Source: Bacteroidales bacterium (lineage in GTDB: Bacteria > Bacteroidota > Bacteroidia > Bacteroidales > P3). Taken from it: a stretch of DNA of 52,154 bases. The stretch spans positions 1 through 52,154 of the forward strand of contig JAFXAA010000037.1 in assembly GCA_017522105.1 (NCBI GenBank), in the 5' to 3' direction. Under the pieces are notes generated by a model, which saw only the letters and a program-made list of their open reading frames with translations, made no database searches and had not been told where the DNA came from. Of the stretch, positions 24,386 through 32,702 are shown piece by piece. Position 1 is the stretch's first letter. Every line of letters begins with the position of its first letter. The translations under genes and the position numbers were made by a program.

Positions 24386-25003
24386 TTACCCCTTGAACAG
24401 GCTGTTGAACTCGGCGTCTATGCGGTTGATGATGTGTCCCAGGTCTTCGCGGTTCTCCACGAAGTCGCACTCCTCCATGTCCACCACCAGCATCTTGCCC
24501 TCGTAGTTCTCGGCCCACTGCTCGTAGCGGTTGTTGAGGTTGGTCAGATAGTCCAGTCTGATGCCCGTCTCCAGCTCGCGGCCGCGCTTCTGTATGTGGC
24601 GTATCAGCGTCGGCACGTCGCACTTGAGGTATATCAGCAGGTCGGGCTGCGGCAGCAGCGAGTAGGTCATCTCGAAGAGTTCGGTGTAGGTCGTCAGGTC
24701 GCGCGTAGTCATCAGGCCCATGCTCTGCAGGTTGGGGGCGAAGATGTAGGCGTCGTCGTAGAGCGAGCGGTCGCGGATGAAGCTCTCGCCCGAGGCGTGC
24801 AGCTCGTCGAGCTGCTTGAGGTTCGAGTAGAGCGAGTACACCATCATGTTGAACGACCACCGGCGCATGTCCTCATAGAAGCTGTTGAGGTATGGGTTCT
24901 CGTCCGTTGTGCCGGAGATGGCCTTGTAGCCGTAGTGCTTCGACAGCAGCATGGTCAGTTCTGTCTTGCCGGCCCCTATATTGCCTGAAATTGCTATCTG
25001 CAT
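24386..25003 (-). CDS. Deoxynucleoside kinase
   Basis: 205 residues. P-loop GNIGAGKTELTMLLSKHYG at the N-terminus, then ENPYLNSFYEDMRRWSFN (the substrate Glu and Arg region), ESFIRDRSLYDDAYIF (the D/E-R-S catalytic motif), and a lid region with QKRGRELE. This is the dNK/dGK-type family that phosphorylates deoxynucleosides for salvage. The exact base preference cannot be read. It is the first gene of a minus-strand run that continues through kdsB to the mgtC-like gene. A -7-like TATATTTG element lies at 25086-25093. Confidence 0.92.
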   Translation of the reverse strand: MQIAISGNIGAGKTELTMLLSKHYGYKAISGTTDENPYLNSFYEDMRRWSFNMMVYSLYSNLKQLDELHASGESFIRDRSLYDDAYIFAPNLQSMGLMTTRDLTTYTELFEMTYSLLPQPDLLIYLKCDVPTLIRHIQKRGRELETGIRLDYLTNLNNRYEQWAENYEGKMLVVDMEECDFVENREDLGHIINRIDAEFNSLFKG

Positions 25004-25085
25004 ATACTTTCATTCATGCCCCCACACCCTCTTTTGCATTGAAAGAGTGTGTGATTGCTGTTGTTGCTTTGTTTTTTCCAAGTGG

Positions 25086-25093
25086 CAAATATA
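25086..25093 (-). promoter_or_regulatory. Candidate -7 element upstream of the deoxynucleoside kinase operon
   Basis: TATATTTG on the minus strand matches TAnnTTTG. I see no good -33 TTTG at the proper distance. It would give a leader of about 75 nt. Confidence 0.45.
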
Positions 25094-25196
25094 CGACTAT
25101 TTTTTGATTTATTAATATTTTGTGCACTTTTTTTGCAACTTTTTTCTGTTTTTGCCGTCCGCCGCCGCCCTCTGCGCCACCGATTTCCGCCGGCAC

Positions 25197-25307
25197 CCCT
25201 ACGGAGCCCCTACGGCATTTCTTCAGTAGTTCTTCAGTAGTTCTTCAGTGTTTGACTGAAGAACTACTGAAGAACTACTGAAGAAATGCCGTAGGGGCTC
25301 CGTAGGG
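25197..25307. repeat. Perfect 111-nt palindrome with 11-bp-period arms (copy 2)
   Basis: Perfect 53-bp arms (25197-25249 and 25255-25307) surround the loop GTTTG. The outer part is two CCCCTACGGAG-type units, and the inner part is TTCTTCAGTAG 11-mers. Compared with copy 1 (4207) the loop is inverted. It lies in the 447-bp gap between divergent genes. Nothing else is seen in this gap except the promoters and T-rich tracts. Confidence 0.92.
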
Positions 25308-25377
25308 ACTCCGTGGGGAATCGGCGGGGGAAAGGAGAAAATATTTGTGTTTTTATGTCTGTTTTGTATTTTTTTTG

Positions 25378-25385
25378 TATCTTTG
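25378..25385 (+). promoter_or_regulatory. Candidate -7 element of the nadC operon
   Basis: TATCTTTG is a perfect -7 match. The -33 region is T-rich but lacks a clearly placed TTTG. The leader would be about 58 nt and holds a short possible stem near CCCCGAAGGCTCGGAG (function unknown). Confidence 0.6.
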
Positions 25386-25450
25386 TAAAATCCTATCCGT
25401 TGCCCCGAAGGCTCGGAGAGGTGTTTTAATGAGCATAAAACCAGACTGTT

Positions 25451-26296
25451 ATGATGAAGATTGACAATCTCGACGAACTGATAGTTATGGCCTTGCGCGA
25501 GGATGTTGGCGACGGCGACCACTCCACCCTGGCCTGCATTCCGCCCGACGCCGTGGGCACGGCCAAGATGGTGGCCAAGCAGGAGGGCATCCTGTGCGGT
25601 ACCGAGGTGGGACGGAGGGTGTTCCAGATTGTGGACGCCAGCCTTGAGGTGAGCCTGATGAAGCACGACGGCGACGCCGTGGCCAAGGGCGACATCATCA
25701 TGACCGTCACAGGGCACAGCGGCTCCATCCTCACCGCCGAGCGCACGGCGCTGAACTTCATGCAGCGCCTCTCGGGCATCGCCACGGAGACCCACCGCAT
25801 GGTGCTGATGCTCGACGGCCTGCACACCAAGCTCCTCGACACCCGCAAGACGACACCGAACATGCGCCTGCTGGAGAAATACGCGGTGCATTGCGGCGGC
25901 GGCACCAACCACCGCATAGGCCTCTACGACATGGTGATGCTCAAGGACAACCACATCGACTTTGCCGGCGGCATCGAGGCCGCCATCGACCGCACGCACA
26001 GCTACCTGAAGGCCAAGGGAAAGAGTCTGCGCATAGAGATTGAGGTGCGCGACCTCGACGAGCTGCAGCGCGTGCTGGACCACGGCGGCGTGGACCGCAT
26101 CATGCTCGACAATTTCACGCCGGAGCTGCTTACCGAGGCCGTGAAGCGCATCGGCGGCCGCTACGAGACCGAAGCCAGCGGCGGCATCACCGAGGCCACG
26201 CTGCGCCGCTATGCGGAGACGGGCGTGGACTTCATCAGCGTGGGTGCGCTGACGCACCATATCAAGAGCCTCGACATCTCGCTGGTGAAGAAGTGA
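25451..26296 (+). CDS. nadC: Nicotinate-nucleotide pyrophosphorylase (carboxylating), quinolinate phosphoribosyltransferase
   Basis: 281 residues, the normal NadC size. DVGDGDHSTLACIP at the N-terminus, TAERTALNFMQRLSGIAT, the phosphoribosyl-binding DTRKTTPNMRLLEKYAV, and GGGTNHRIGLYDMVMLKDNH in the active site. The C-terminus has EASGGITEATLRRYAETGVD, typical of the alpha/beta-barrel phosphate site. It converts quinolinate and PRPP to nicotinate mononucleotide in de novo NAD synthesis. It leads a plus-strand run with the YihY-like gene, the methyltransferase and queG. Confidence 0.97.
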   Translation: MMKIDNLDELIVMALREDVGDGDHSTLACIPPDAVGTAKMVAKQEGILCGTEVGRRVFQIVDASLEVSLMKHDGDAVAKGDIIMTVTGHSGSILTAERTALNFMQRLSGIATETHRMVLMLDGLHTKLLDTRKTTPNMRLLEKYAVHCGGGTNHRIGLYDMVMLKDNHIDFAGGIEAAIDRTHSYLKAKGKSLRIEIEVRDLDELQRVLDHGGVDRIMLDNFTPELLTEAVKRIGGRYETEASGGITEATLRRYAETGVDFISVGALTHHIKSLDISLVKK

Positions 26297-26353
26297 GTGG
26301 AGAGGTTATGGGTTATTGGTTATGGGTTATTGTTTGTTGATAAATAGGTTATT

Positions 26354-27409
26354 GTGAATATCTGCCAGGTGGTTAATGTGAAGGCATACGTGAGGCTTTT
26401 CGGCGCGAAGCTGAGGCAGCTGTGGCGCAGGGTGCTCTACTGGAGGCCGCTGCGCAGCACGCTGTACTTCCTGCAGCATGTGACGCTGCCCGGCAACCGC
26501 GGTGTGCCGCTCTACGACGTGCTGCGCTTCTTCCTCGTGGGGGTGTTCAACGGCAGTATCACCAACCGCGCCAAGGGGTTGGCCTACAGCTTCCTGACGG
26601 CATTGCCGCCGCTGCTGATCTTCTTCTTCACCCTGGTGGCCTTCTTCCCGGTGGACGGCTTGCAGACCGAGTTGCTGTCGCAGCTCGGCGGCATCGTGCC
26701 GGAGAAGATTATGTCGCCCCTGTCAGACACCGTCAACGACATCATGGGCCACCGCCACACGACGCTCCTCTCGGTGGGCTTCGTCTCGTCCATCATGCTG
26801 GCGGCCAACGGCCTGATGGGGGTCATCTCCTCGCTCAACTTCGCCAACAGCAGTGTGGAGACTCGCCCCTACCTGCAGCGCTACCTGCTGTGCCTGGGCA
26901 TGGTCTTTGTGCTGTATGTCGTCGTGGTGCTCACGCTGGCGCTGCTCATAGGGCACAAGTTCCTGCTGCAGCTCATCTACAGCCAGGGATGGCTCACCTA
27001 CAGCCGCACCAACACGCTGCTCTTCAACATCGGGCGCTGGCTGCTGCTCTCCTTTGCCACCCTCTTCGCCGTGTCCCTGATTTATTACTGGGCCCCCGTC
27101 AAGCGGCAGAGGGTGGGCTTCTTCTCGTCGGGGAGCGTGCTGGCCACGGGCATGTTCTTCGTGCTCAGCTGGGGGTTGGGCATTTACCTCAACAACTTCA
27201 GCCGCTACAACCTGCTCTACGGCTCCATAGGCACGCTGCTGATGCTCATGTTCTGGGTCTACTTCAACTGCATCGTGCTCCTGGTGGGCTACGAGCTCAA
27301 CATAAGCATATACAACGGCACTACTGTGAAGCGCAACAGGCAGAGCCGCAAAGAGATAAGACAGAAACTACAAAACATACGCAATGATTATACAGAAAAA
27401 CAGGGGTAG
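26354..27409 (+). CDS. YihY/UPF0761 family inner-membrane protein
   Basis: 351 residues if the GTG at 26354 is used; a GTG at 26375 is an equally possible start. Six hydrophobic helices and the family pattern RAKGLAYSFLTALPPLLIFFFTLVAFFP (helix 1), VGFVSSIMLAANGLMGVISSLNFA, and GSVLATGMFFVLSWGLGIYLNNFSRYNLLYGSIGTLLMLMFWVYF. Despite the name virulence factor BrkB, YihY proteins are not ribonucleases and their role is unknown. The end overlaps the next gene by 26 bp. The gap before it (26304-26333) consists of GGTTATT-type heptads. Confidence 0.88.
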   Translation: MNICQVVNVKAYVRLFGAKLRQLWRRVLYWRPLRSTLYFLQHVTLPGNRGVPLYDVLRFFLVGVFNGSITNRAKGLAYSFLTALPPLLIFFFTLVAFFPVDGLQTELLSQLGGIVPEKIMSPLSDTVNDIMGHRHTTLLSVGFVSSIMLAANGLMGVISSLNFANSSVETRPYLQRYLLCLGMVFVLYVVVVLTLALLIGHKFLLQLIYSQGWLTYSRTNTLLFNIGRWLLLSFATLFAVSLIYYWAPVKRQRVGFFSSGSVLATGMFFVLSWGLGIYLNNFSRYNLLYGSIGTLLMLMFWVYFNCIVLLVGYELNISIYNGTTVKRNRQSRKEIRQKLQNIRNDYTEKQG

Positions 27410-28631
27410 GGTGGTGGCCGATGCCGCCACGCCGCGCGAGAAGTTCAAGATGGTTGCCAAGACGATGGTGAGCCTCGAAGAGGTGCTCGCCGACGAGCTG
27501 CGCCAGATGGGCGCCGAGAACGTGCAGGTGCTCACCCGCGCTGTGGAGTTCGAGGGCGACATGCGTCTGCTCTACCGCGCCAACTATTGCTGCCGCACGG
27601 CGCTGGCCATCCTCAAGCCCTTCGCGGAGTTCGACGCCAACGACGACCAGGAGCTCTACGACCAGGTGTACAAGCTGCGCTGGGAGAAGATCCTGGACTG
27701 CGACGGCACCTTCATGATCGACTCCACGACCAGTGGCGAGGTGTTCACGCACAGCTACTATGCCGCCCTGAAGACCAAGGACGCCATAGTGGACCGCTTC
27801 CGCCGCAACTTCGGCAAGCGCCCCTCCATAGACACCGAGCAGCCCGACTACAAGTTCAACCTGCACATTCGCGACAACCACGTCACGCTGCTGATGAACT
27901 CCAGCGGCGACTCGCTGCACAAGCGCGGCTACCGCCAGGGGGTTGGCATAGCACCCATCAACGAGGTGCTCGCCGCAGGGCTGCTGAAGCTCGCCGGATG
28001 GGACAAGGCCTTGCAGGCCAAGCCCGCCGACCTCAACTTCTACGACCCCATGTGCGGCAGCGGCACCATGCTCATCGAAGCCGCCATGATGGCCAACAAC
28101 ATACCGGCACAGTACTACCGCGGGCAGAACTTCGGCTTTATGCGCTGGAAGGAGTACAACCTTGGCGAGTGGAAGAGCGTGAAGGCCGAGGAAGACCGCA
28201 AGATAGGCTGCTTCGACTATGAGGGCGAGATTTGGGGCAATGACATCGACGAGCAGGTCATACAGCAGTGCGAGAAGAACCTTGAGTATGCCAAGCTGCA
28301 CCACGACGTGATGCTGCACATAGGCGACTTCGCCGACCAGGAAGCCCCGGAGGGACGCACGCTCATCGTCACCAACCCGCCCTACGGCGAGCGCATCAAG
28401 GTGGAGGACCTCAACGCCATGTACGAGAAGCTGGGCGACACCTTCAAGCAGCGCTACGGCAAGGATTGCGACGTGTGGCTCATCACCAGCGACTTTGAGG
28501 CCATGAAGCACATAGGGCTCCACCCGTCGGCCAAGATACCGGTGCAGAACGGCTCCCTCGACTGCCGCTTCCTGCACTTCGAGCTCTACGACGGCTCGAA
28601 GAAGGCCAAGTATCAGCAGGATGCTGAATAG
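27384..28631 (+). CDS. 23S rRNA guanine-N2 methyltransferase (RlmL N-terminal type, THUMP domain)
   Basis: 415 residues. An N-terminal THUMP-like RNA-binding region (LEEVLADELRQMGAENV), then a class I methyltransferase core with YDPMCGSGTMLIEAA (SAM loop), WGNDID (acidic end of strand 2) and VTNPPYGERI (catalytic motif IV). This equals the G2445-modifying half of E. coli RlmL; the second (RlmK) half is absent, which is the usual layout in this phylum. It overlaps the YihY-like gene by 26 bp and queG by 11 bp, so the three are translationally linked. Confidence 0.9.
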   Translation: MIIQKNRGRVVADAATPREKFKMVAKTMVSLEEVLADELRQMGAENVQVLTRAVEFEGDMRLLYRANYCCRTALAILKPFAEFDANDDQELYDQVYKLRWEKILDCDGTFMIDSTTSGEVFTHSYYAALKTKDAIVDRFRRNFGKRPSIDTEQPDYKFNLHIRDNHVTLLMNSSGDSLHKRGYRQGVGIAPINEVLAAGLLKLAGWDKALQAKPADLNFYDPMCGSGTMLIEAAMMANNIPAQYYRGQNFGFMRWKEYNLGEWKSVKAEEDRKIGCFDYEGEIWGNDIDEQVIQQCEKNLEYAKLHHDVMLHIGDFADQEAPEGRTLIVTNPPYGERIKVEDLNAMYEKLGDTFKQRYGKDCDVWLITSDFEAMKHIGLHPSAKIPVQNGSLDCRFLHFELYDGSKKAKYQQDAE

Positions 28632-29331
28632 CGCAGAGATTAAACAGGCGGCGTCGGCTGTGGGCTTTGACGCCTGTGGAGTGGCGCGTGCCGGCGCGCT
28701 GACGGACAGCGAGTATCCGCTGCGCGAGTGGCTGCGGCGGGGCTGGCACGGCGGTCTCGGCTATATGGAACGCAACGTGGAGAAGCGCATGGATCCGCGG
28801 CAGCTGCTGCCGGGGGCGCGCAGCGTGATATGCTGCGTGAGCGCCTATCCGCCGCCGGAGACGACGGGGGGCGTGGCGGCCTACGCACGCACACGCGAGT
28901 ATCATAAGGTGGTCAAGGACATGCTTTTTGATTTGAGGCAGCGGCTCGGCATCGACGGCAAAGTGTGCTGCGACACCGTGCCCATCAGCGACAAACACTG
29001 GGCGGCGCGTGCCGGCCTGGGGTGGATAGGACGCCATACGCTGCTCGTCACAGGGCGGTGGGGCTCGTGGGTCAACCTCGGCGAGATAGTCACCGCCGAG
29101 GAATGCGACAGCTACGATGCGCCTCTGGCGTCGGGCTGCACCGACTGCAACCTCTGCGTCGAAGCATGCCCCAACCACGCCATCGGCGAGAACATGATCG
29201 ATGTGCGCCGCTGCACCGCCTACTACACCACGCACCACACCCGCGAGCTTCCGCCCGACGTGGACCCCCACGGCTACACGCAAGGCTGCGACCTCTGCCA
29301 GCTGGCATGCCCCTGGAACAGGCTTCAGTAA
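28621..29331 (+). CDS. queG: Epoxyqueuosine reductase QueG, short at the C-terminus
   Basis: 236 residues, against roughly 310-380 in characterised QueG. The cobalamin-binding half (CCDTVPISDKHWAARAGLGWIGRHTLL) and both iron-sulphur motifs (CTDCNLCVEACPN and GCDLCQLACPWNR) are present. The frame stops three codons after the last one, where other QueG proteins continue for some 50-100 residues. The catalytic parts are all there, so it may be active. Alternatively the 3' end was lost when the downstream RNA locus was placed here: the new promoter begins 8 bp after the stop. It carries out the last step of queuosine synthesis in tRNA. Confidence 0.88.
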   Translation: MLNSAEIKQAASAVGFDACGVARAGALTDSEYPLREWLRRGWHGGLGYMERNVEKRMDPRQLLPGARSVICCVSAYPPPETTGGVAAYARTREYHKVVKDMLFDLRQRLGIDGKVCCDTVPISDKHWAARAGLGWIGRHTLLVTGRWGSWVNLGEIVTAEECDSYDAPLASGCTDCNLCVEACPNHAIGENMIDVRRCTAYYTTHHTRELPPDVDPHGYTQGCDLCQLACPWNRLQ

Positions 29332-29339
29332 AAAAAATA

Positions 29340-29370
29340 TTTGCCGGGAACGGAATTATTCGTATATTTG
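29340..29370 (+). promoter_or_regulatory. Promoter of the second structured RNA / lipoprotein leader
   Basis: TTTG (29340-29343) and TATATTTG (29363-29370) are separated by 19 nt. It begins only 8 bp after the queG stop, and transcription should start near 29377. Confidence 0.75.
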
Positions 29371-29376
29371 CACCAT

Positions 29377-29590
29377 GAAATAATGGATGAAATGGCATAA
29401 GAGACAGACATAAAGACATATACATAGGCGTATTCGCTTTTCTTCGGCATCGTTGGAATCTCGACAATTTCACACTATCATTACGCAAGGAAAGGGAATC
29501 GCTCACGGAACCGTGGGCTTTTCTTGTTCGTAATGATAGGTAGTCGAGAACCTCAACGATGGACAGAAAATAAGTTCACGGCTTTTTTTT
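29377..29590 (+). ncRNA. Second structured RNA or long leader with rod-like hairpin, followed by a U tract
   Basis: A 114-nt imperfect rod (29448-29561) consists of collinear stems: CATCGTTG/CAACGATG, TCTCGAC/GTCGAGA, CTATCATTACG/CGTAATGATAG, AAGGAAA/TTTTCTT (one G-U) and CACGG/CCGTG with a 2-nt gap at the tip. A run of nine T follows at 29582-29590. The lipoprotein ATG is at 29616. It may be an independent RNA of 6S-like shape or a regulatory leader of the lipoprotein gene. I recognise no riboswitch consensus in it. Confidence 0.6.
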
Positions 29591-29615
29591 TATTAACCCA
29601 TAAAACAAACACATT

Positions 29616-30560
29616 ATGAAGACAAAGTACATTGCACTGGCTTTCGCGGCCATGATGACGGGCTTGATGTTCACAGCCTGCCAGAAAGAAGACAACAGCC
29701 CGAGTGGCAACAACAACGGTGGGAATGGTGGCAACGGTGGTGAGACGCCGTCTGCTGTCGGCGGCTTCCGCGAGGACGGCGCCAGCAATGCCCTCTTCAC
29801 AGTGGCCGAAGGACGTCAGGTGCGCTTCTCGCGCGGCAACCTGCAGTACCAGGCCTCAACGGGCACATGGCGTTTTGCCGAGAACCAGTATGAGTATGTC
29901 GGCGAGGACAACATCAATATCTCGCAGACCTACGACGGCTGGATAGACCTCTTCGCGTGGGGCAACAGCGGCTGGGAAAGCGGAGCCACGTCATATCAGC
30001 CATGGGAGCTTCCGCTGCAGTGGAACGCCAACTACCCCGGTGGCGACGAGAACAACGACCTCATCGGCGATTATGCCGAAGCTGACTGGGCTTGGCACAA
30101 TGCCATCAGCAACGGCGGCAACCAGACGCACAAGTGGCGTACGCTGACGGGCGAGGAGTGGAATTATTTGATTAGCACCCGCGCCGGTGCCGACGGCAAG
30201 AACGGCATTGGCACAGTGAATGAGGTTCACGGCATGATTTTGTTGCCCGACACATGGGCTCTGCCCGAGGGTTTGTCGTTCAGCTCTGAATGCACAGGAT
30301 GGGATGACAATGTGTACACCGTTGAGCAGTGGGAAAAGATGGAGAATGCCGGTGCCGTGTTCTTCCCTGCCGCAGGCTACAGCCATAACGGCTACAGCCG
30401 CCACTATTTCTGGCAAGGCGGTGAGACTGGTGGCTACTGGGCATCCACACACTATGACAGTGATGAGTCACGGATGATGTTCTTCGACGCTACTGGCGTT
30501 TCGGGCGACTGGTGGGCCACCCGTCCTGCCGGCCGTTCGGTGAGACCTGTCACGGAGTGA
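29616..30560 (+). CDS. Outer-membrane or surface lipoprotein, FISUMP/FGE-like fold
   Basis: 314 residues with a lipoprotein signal (lipobox LMFTAC) and a flexible Asn/Gly linker (SGNNNGGNGGNGG). The body has RFSRGNLQYQASTGTWRFAENQY, GWIDLFAWGNSGW, the WRTLTGEEWNYLISTR segment, LPDTWALPEG, FFPAAGY, GYWASTHYDSDESRMMFF and a final GRSVRPVTE. These patterns belong to a lipoprotein family common in gut Bacteroidales with a C-type-lectin / formylglycine-generating-enzyme-like fold. Such proteins probably bind carbohydrate or protein at the surface; the ligand is unknown. The gene has a long structured leader and a strong terminator and appears to be a single-gene unit. Confidence 0.82.
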   Translation: MKTKYIALAFAAMMTGLMFTACQKEDNSPSGNNNGGNGGNGGETPSAVGGFREDGASNALFTVAEGRQVRFSRGNLQYQASTGTWRFAENQYEYVGEDNINISQTYDGWIDLFAWGNSGWESGATSYQPWELPLQWNANYPGGDENNDLIGDYAEADWAWHNAISNGGNQTHKWRTLTGEEWNYLISTRAGADGKNGIGTVNEVHGMILLPDTWALPEGLSFSSECTGWDDNVYTVEQWEKMENAGAVFFPAAGYSHNGYSRHYFWQGGETGGYWASTHYDSDESRMMFFDATGVSGDWWATRPAGRSVRPVTE

Positions 30561-30581
30561 TATTCCGCATTCTCACTGCAT

Positions 30582-30618
30582 GTGTGGCGCCACGGTACCG
30601 TGGCGCCACGCTTTTTTT
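30582..30618 (+). terminator. Rho-independent terminator after the lipoprotein gene
   Basis: A perfect 26-nt palindrome (GTGGCGCCACGGT and its inverse, 30584-30609) is followed by C and seven T. Confidence 0.92.
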
Positions 30619-30680
30619 GTCATGGTGCACAATTTAAGCCGGAGAAAGGCGTTAATCGGTATGCATAAAACAACAGTTAA

Positions 30681-32702
30681 ATGTACAAACAGCCAAAAAC
30701 ACAAAAGCAAGCGTTCCGCTTCCGTCGCTTCTGCCGTGCGGGGTGGGCGGCTTTCCGCTCGATGCACCGCGAGGTGACGATAGGGCGGCTGGCCGCACGC
30801 GTTGCCGACAGCAGTCTGGCCAAAGGAGCCGCCACGGTGGCGCTGGCCGTCACGCTGTCGCAAGGCACCCTCATGGCGCAGACCGAGAAGGAGAGCGAGA
30901 CGCGAACCCTGCCAGAGGTGCAGGTGATGGTGGCTGCCGACAGTCTGTTTGGCACGCCCGAGCCAGCGGCGGTGCTCACCGCCGAGGAACTACAACATTC
31001 TTCTGCCCGTACTGTGGGCGACATCGTGGCGATGTTGCCGGGGATTGACATGCGCACACGCGGTGTCGGCGATGTGCAGGCCGACCTTTCGATGCGTGGA
31101 GGTACCTTCGACCAGATGGTGGTGCTGCTGGGCGGCATCAACCTCACCGATGCCCAAACGGGACACCACACCATGGATATACCTGTTGATATCACCATGG
31201 TGGAGCGCGTGGAGCTACTCACGCCGGCGCAGCTCATGGCACGCGGCGTGACGGCATTCTGCGGCGGTGTGAACATCGTGGTCTGCGAGGAGTACCGCGA
31301 CCGTCTGCTGGCGCAAGTGTGTGGCGGCAGCTATGGCACCGCCGACGCATCGCTCCTCGCCACCAAGGCCGTGGGGCCGTGGGCGCTGACGGTGGCCGGT
31401 GCCTATCATCGCAGCGACGGCTACCGCCCGAATACCGACTACCGCCATGGAAGCCTCTATGTGCAGGCCGCCCGCCACGGCGAGCGTGACGACTGGCAGC
31501 TGCAGGTCGGTGGGCAGATGAAGGGCTTCGGCAGCGCCGGTTTCTACAGCACCACCTATCCCGACCAGTACGAGGCTACACGCACCCTGATGGTATCGGC
31601 AGCCAATGTGCACCGCTTCAATGCCGCGGTGCGCTTGGAGACAGCTCTCTATGGGCGCTTGCACGGCGACCGCTTCGAGCTTTTCCGTGACGGATATGTG
31701 GAGGCTCCGGCCTGGTACACCGGTCACAACCACCACCTCGGCTCAACGACTGGCCTTCGCGGCCGCGTCATGGCGCGATGGGGAGTGGGGGAGGTGATGG
31801 CTGGAGGCGAGGTGCGCCGCGAGGGCATTTGGAGCAATGTGCTTGGCGAGCAGGACAGTACCCTCCATTCCCCTTACGACAAGGCTGCGGCACGGCTCAA
31901 CAGTACCCTCTTCGCAGGCTACAGCATCAGGTTCGGACGCTTCGCCGCCGAGGTCTCCGCCCTGGGGCTTCACAGCACCTCCTTTGGCTTCAACTACGGC
32001 TTGTCGTCGCTTATGACCTACAGCACGCGGCTTCTGACGTGCCATCTCGCGCTATCGCGCACATACCGTCTGCCATCGTTCACAGACCTCTATTACAAGA
32101 GTGTCACCCAGACAGCCAACCCAGACCTTGGGGCAGAGCACAGCCTCGCCGCCGAAGCCGGTGCCACGCTGCGCTGCAAGGGCTTCGCGGCCAGTGCCAC
32201 GGCCTACTGGCGCGGTGGTCGCGACATTATCGACTGGGTGCGACATACAGATGCCGAGATGTGGTACGCCATGAACCACAGCGAGGTAAACGCCGCCGGT
32301 GTGGATGTTTCGGCCACCTACAGCCTCGGTGGCTTGCTTGATGCCGTGGGTGCGGGCTATAGCTTCTGCGATATATCGCTTGCCACTGGCCAGATGCTGT
32401 CGCAGTATTCCCTCGACCATCTGCGCCACAAGGCGTCGGCCTTCGTGCGTTTCTCCCTGTTCAAGGGCATGCGCCTCACCATGGACATGGCATACCGTCA
32501 CCGCGACGGGTTCTATTATGCCGACGGCGAGCGACATTCCTATGGCGGAGTGCTGCTGCTGAATGCCAAGGCTGAATATGAGTGGCGGCATGCGACCTTC
32601 TTTGCCGAGGGGCACAACCTCGCCGACATGGCTTATCGCGACTATGGTGGCGTGCCAATGCCGGGGCGTACCTGGATGGTAGGTATAAGAGTGGGCTACT
32701 GA
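30681..32702 (+). CDS. TonB-dependent receptor, BtuB-like, with extended N-terminal signal region
   Basis: 673 residues. The plug domain includes LSMRGGTFDQMVVLLGGINLTDAQTGHHTMDIP and VERVELLTPAQLMARGVTAFCGGVNIV. The beta-barrel has alternating aromatic strands and a carboxy-terminal strand ending in GY with RTWMVGIRVGY. The first ~65 residues are a conserved basic stretch (FRRFCRAGWAAFRSMHREVTIGRLAARVADSS) ahead of the hydrophobic signal core (ATVALAVTLSQGTLMAQ). Similar pre-sequences occur on other Bacteroidota BtuB-like receptors. It takes up a TonB-dependent ligand through the outer membrane. Cobalamin is possible but unproved: no cobalamin riboswitch is seen upstream. It converges with the radical SAM gene (7 bp overlap of ends). 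Confidence 0.87.
   Translation: MYKQPKTQKQAFRFRRFCRAGWAAFRSMHREVTIGRLAARVADSSLAKGAATVALAVTLSQGTLMAQTEKESETRTLPEVQVMVAADSLFGTPEPAAVLTAEELQHSSARTVGDIVAMLPGIDMRTRGVGDVQADLSMRGGTFDQMVVLLGGINLTDAQTGHHTMDIPVDITMVERVELLTPAQLMARGVTAFCGGVNIVVCEEYRDRLLAQVCGGSYGTADASLLATKAVGPWALTVAGAYHRSDGYRPNTDYRHGSLYVQAARHGERDDWQLQVGGQMKGFGSAGFYSTTYPDQYEATRTLMVSAANVHRFNAAVRLETALYGRLHGDRFELFRDGYVEAPAWYTGHNHHLGSTTGLRGRVMARWGVGEVMAGGEVRREGIWSNVLGEQDSTLHSPYDKAAARLNSTLFAGYSIRFGRFAAEVSALGLHSTSFGFNYGLSSLMTYSTRLLTCHLALSRTYRLPSFTDLYYKSVTQTANPDLGAEHSLAAEAGATLRCKGFAASATAYWRGGRDIIDWVRHTDAEMWYAMNHSEVNAAGVDVSATYSLGGLLDAVGAGYSFCDISLATGQMLSQYSLDHLRHKASAFVRFSLFKGMRLTMDMAYRHRDGFYYADGERHSYGGVLLLNAKAEYEWRHATFFAEGHNLADMAYRDYGGVPMPGRTWMVGIRVGY

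Noticed and set aside
29377-29400. Short reading frame beginning ATGAAATAA in the second structured RNA
   Set aside because: It stops after two codons and has no coding content.
30619-30680. Cobalamin riboswitch before the BtuB-like receptor gene
   Set aside because: The 62-bp space is too short and no B12-box or conserved riboswitch elements are visible.
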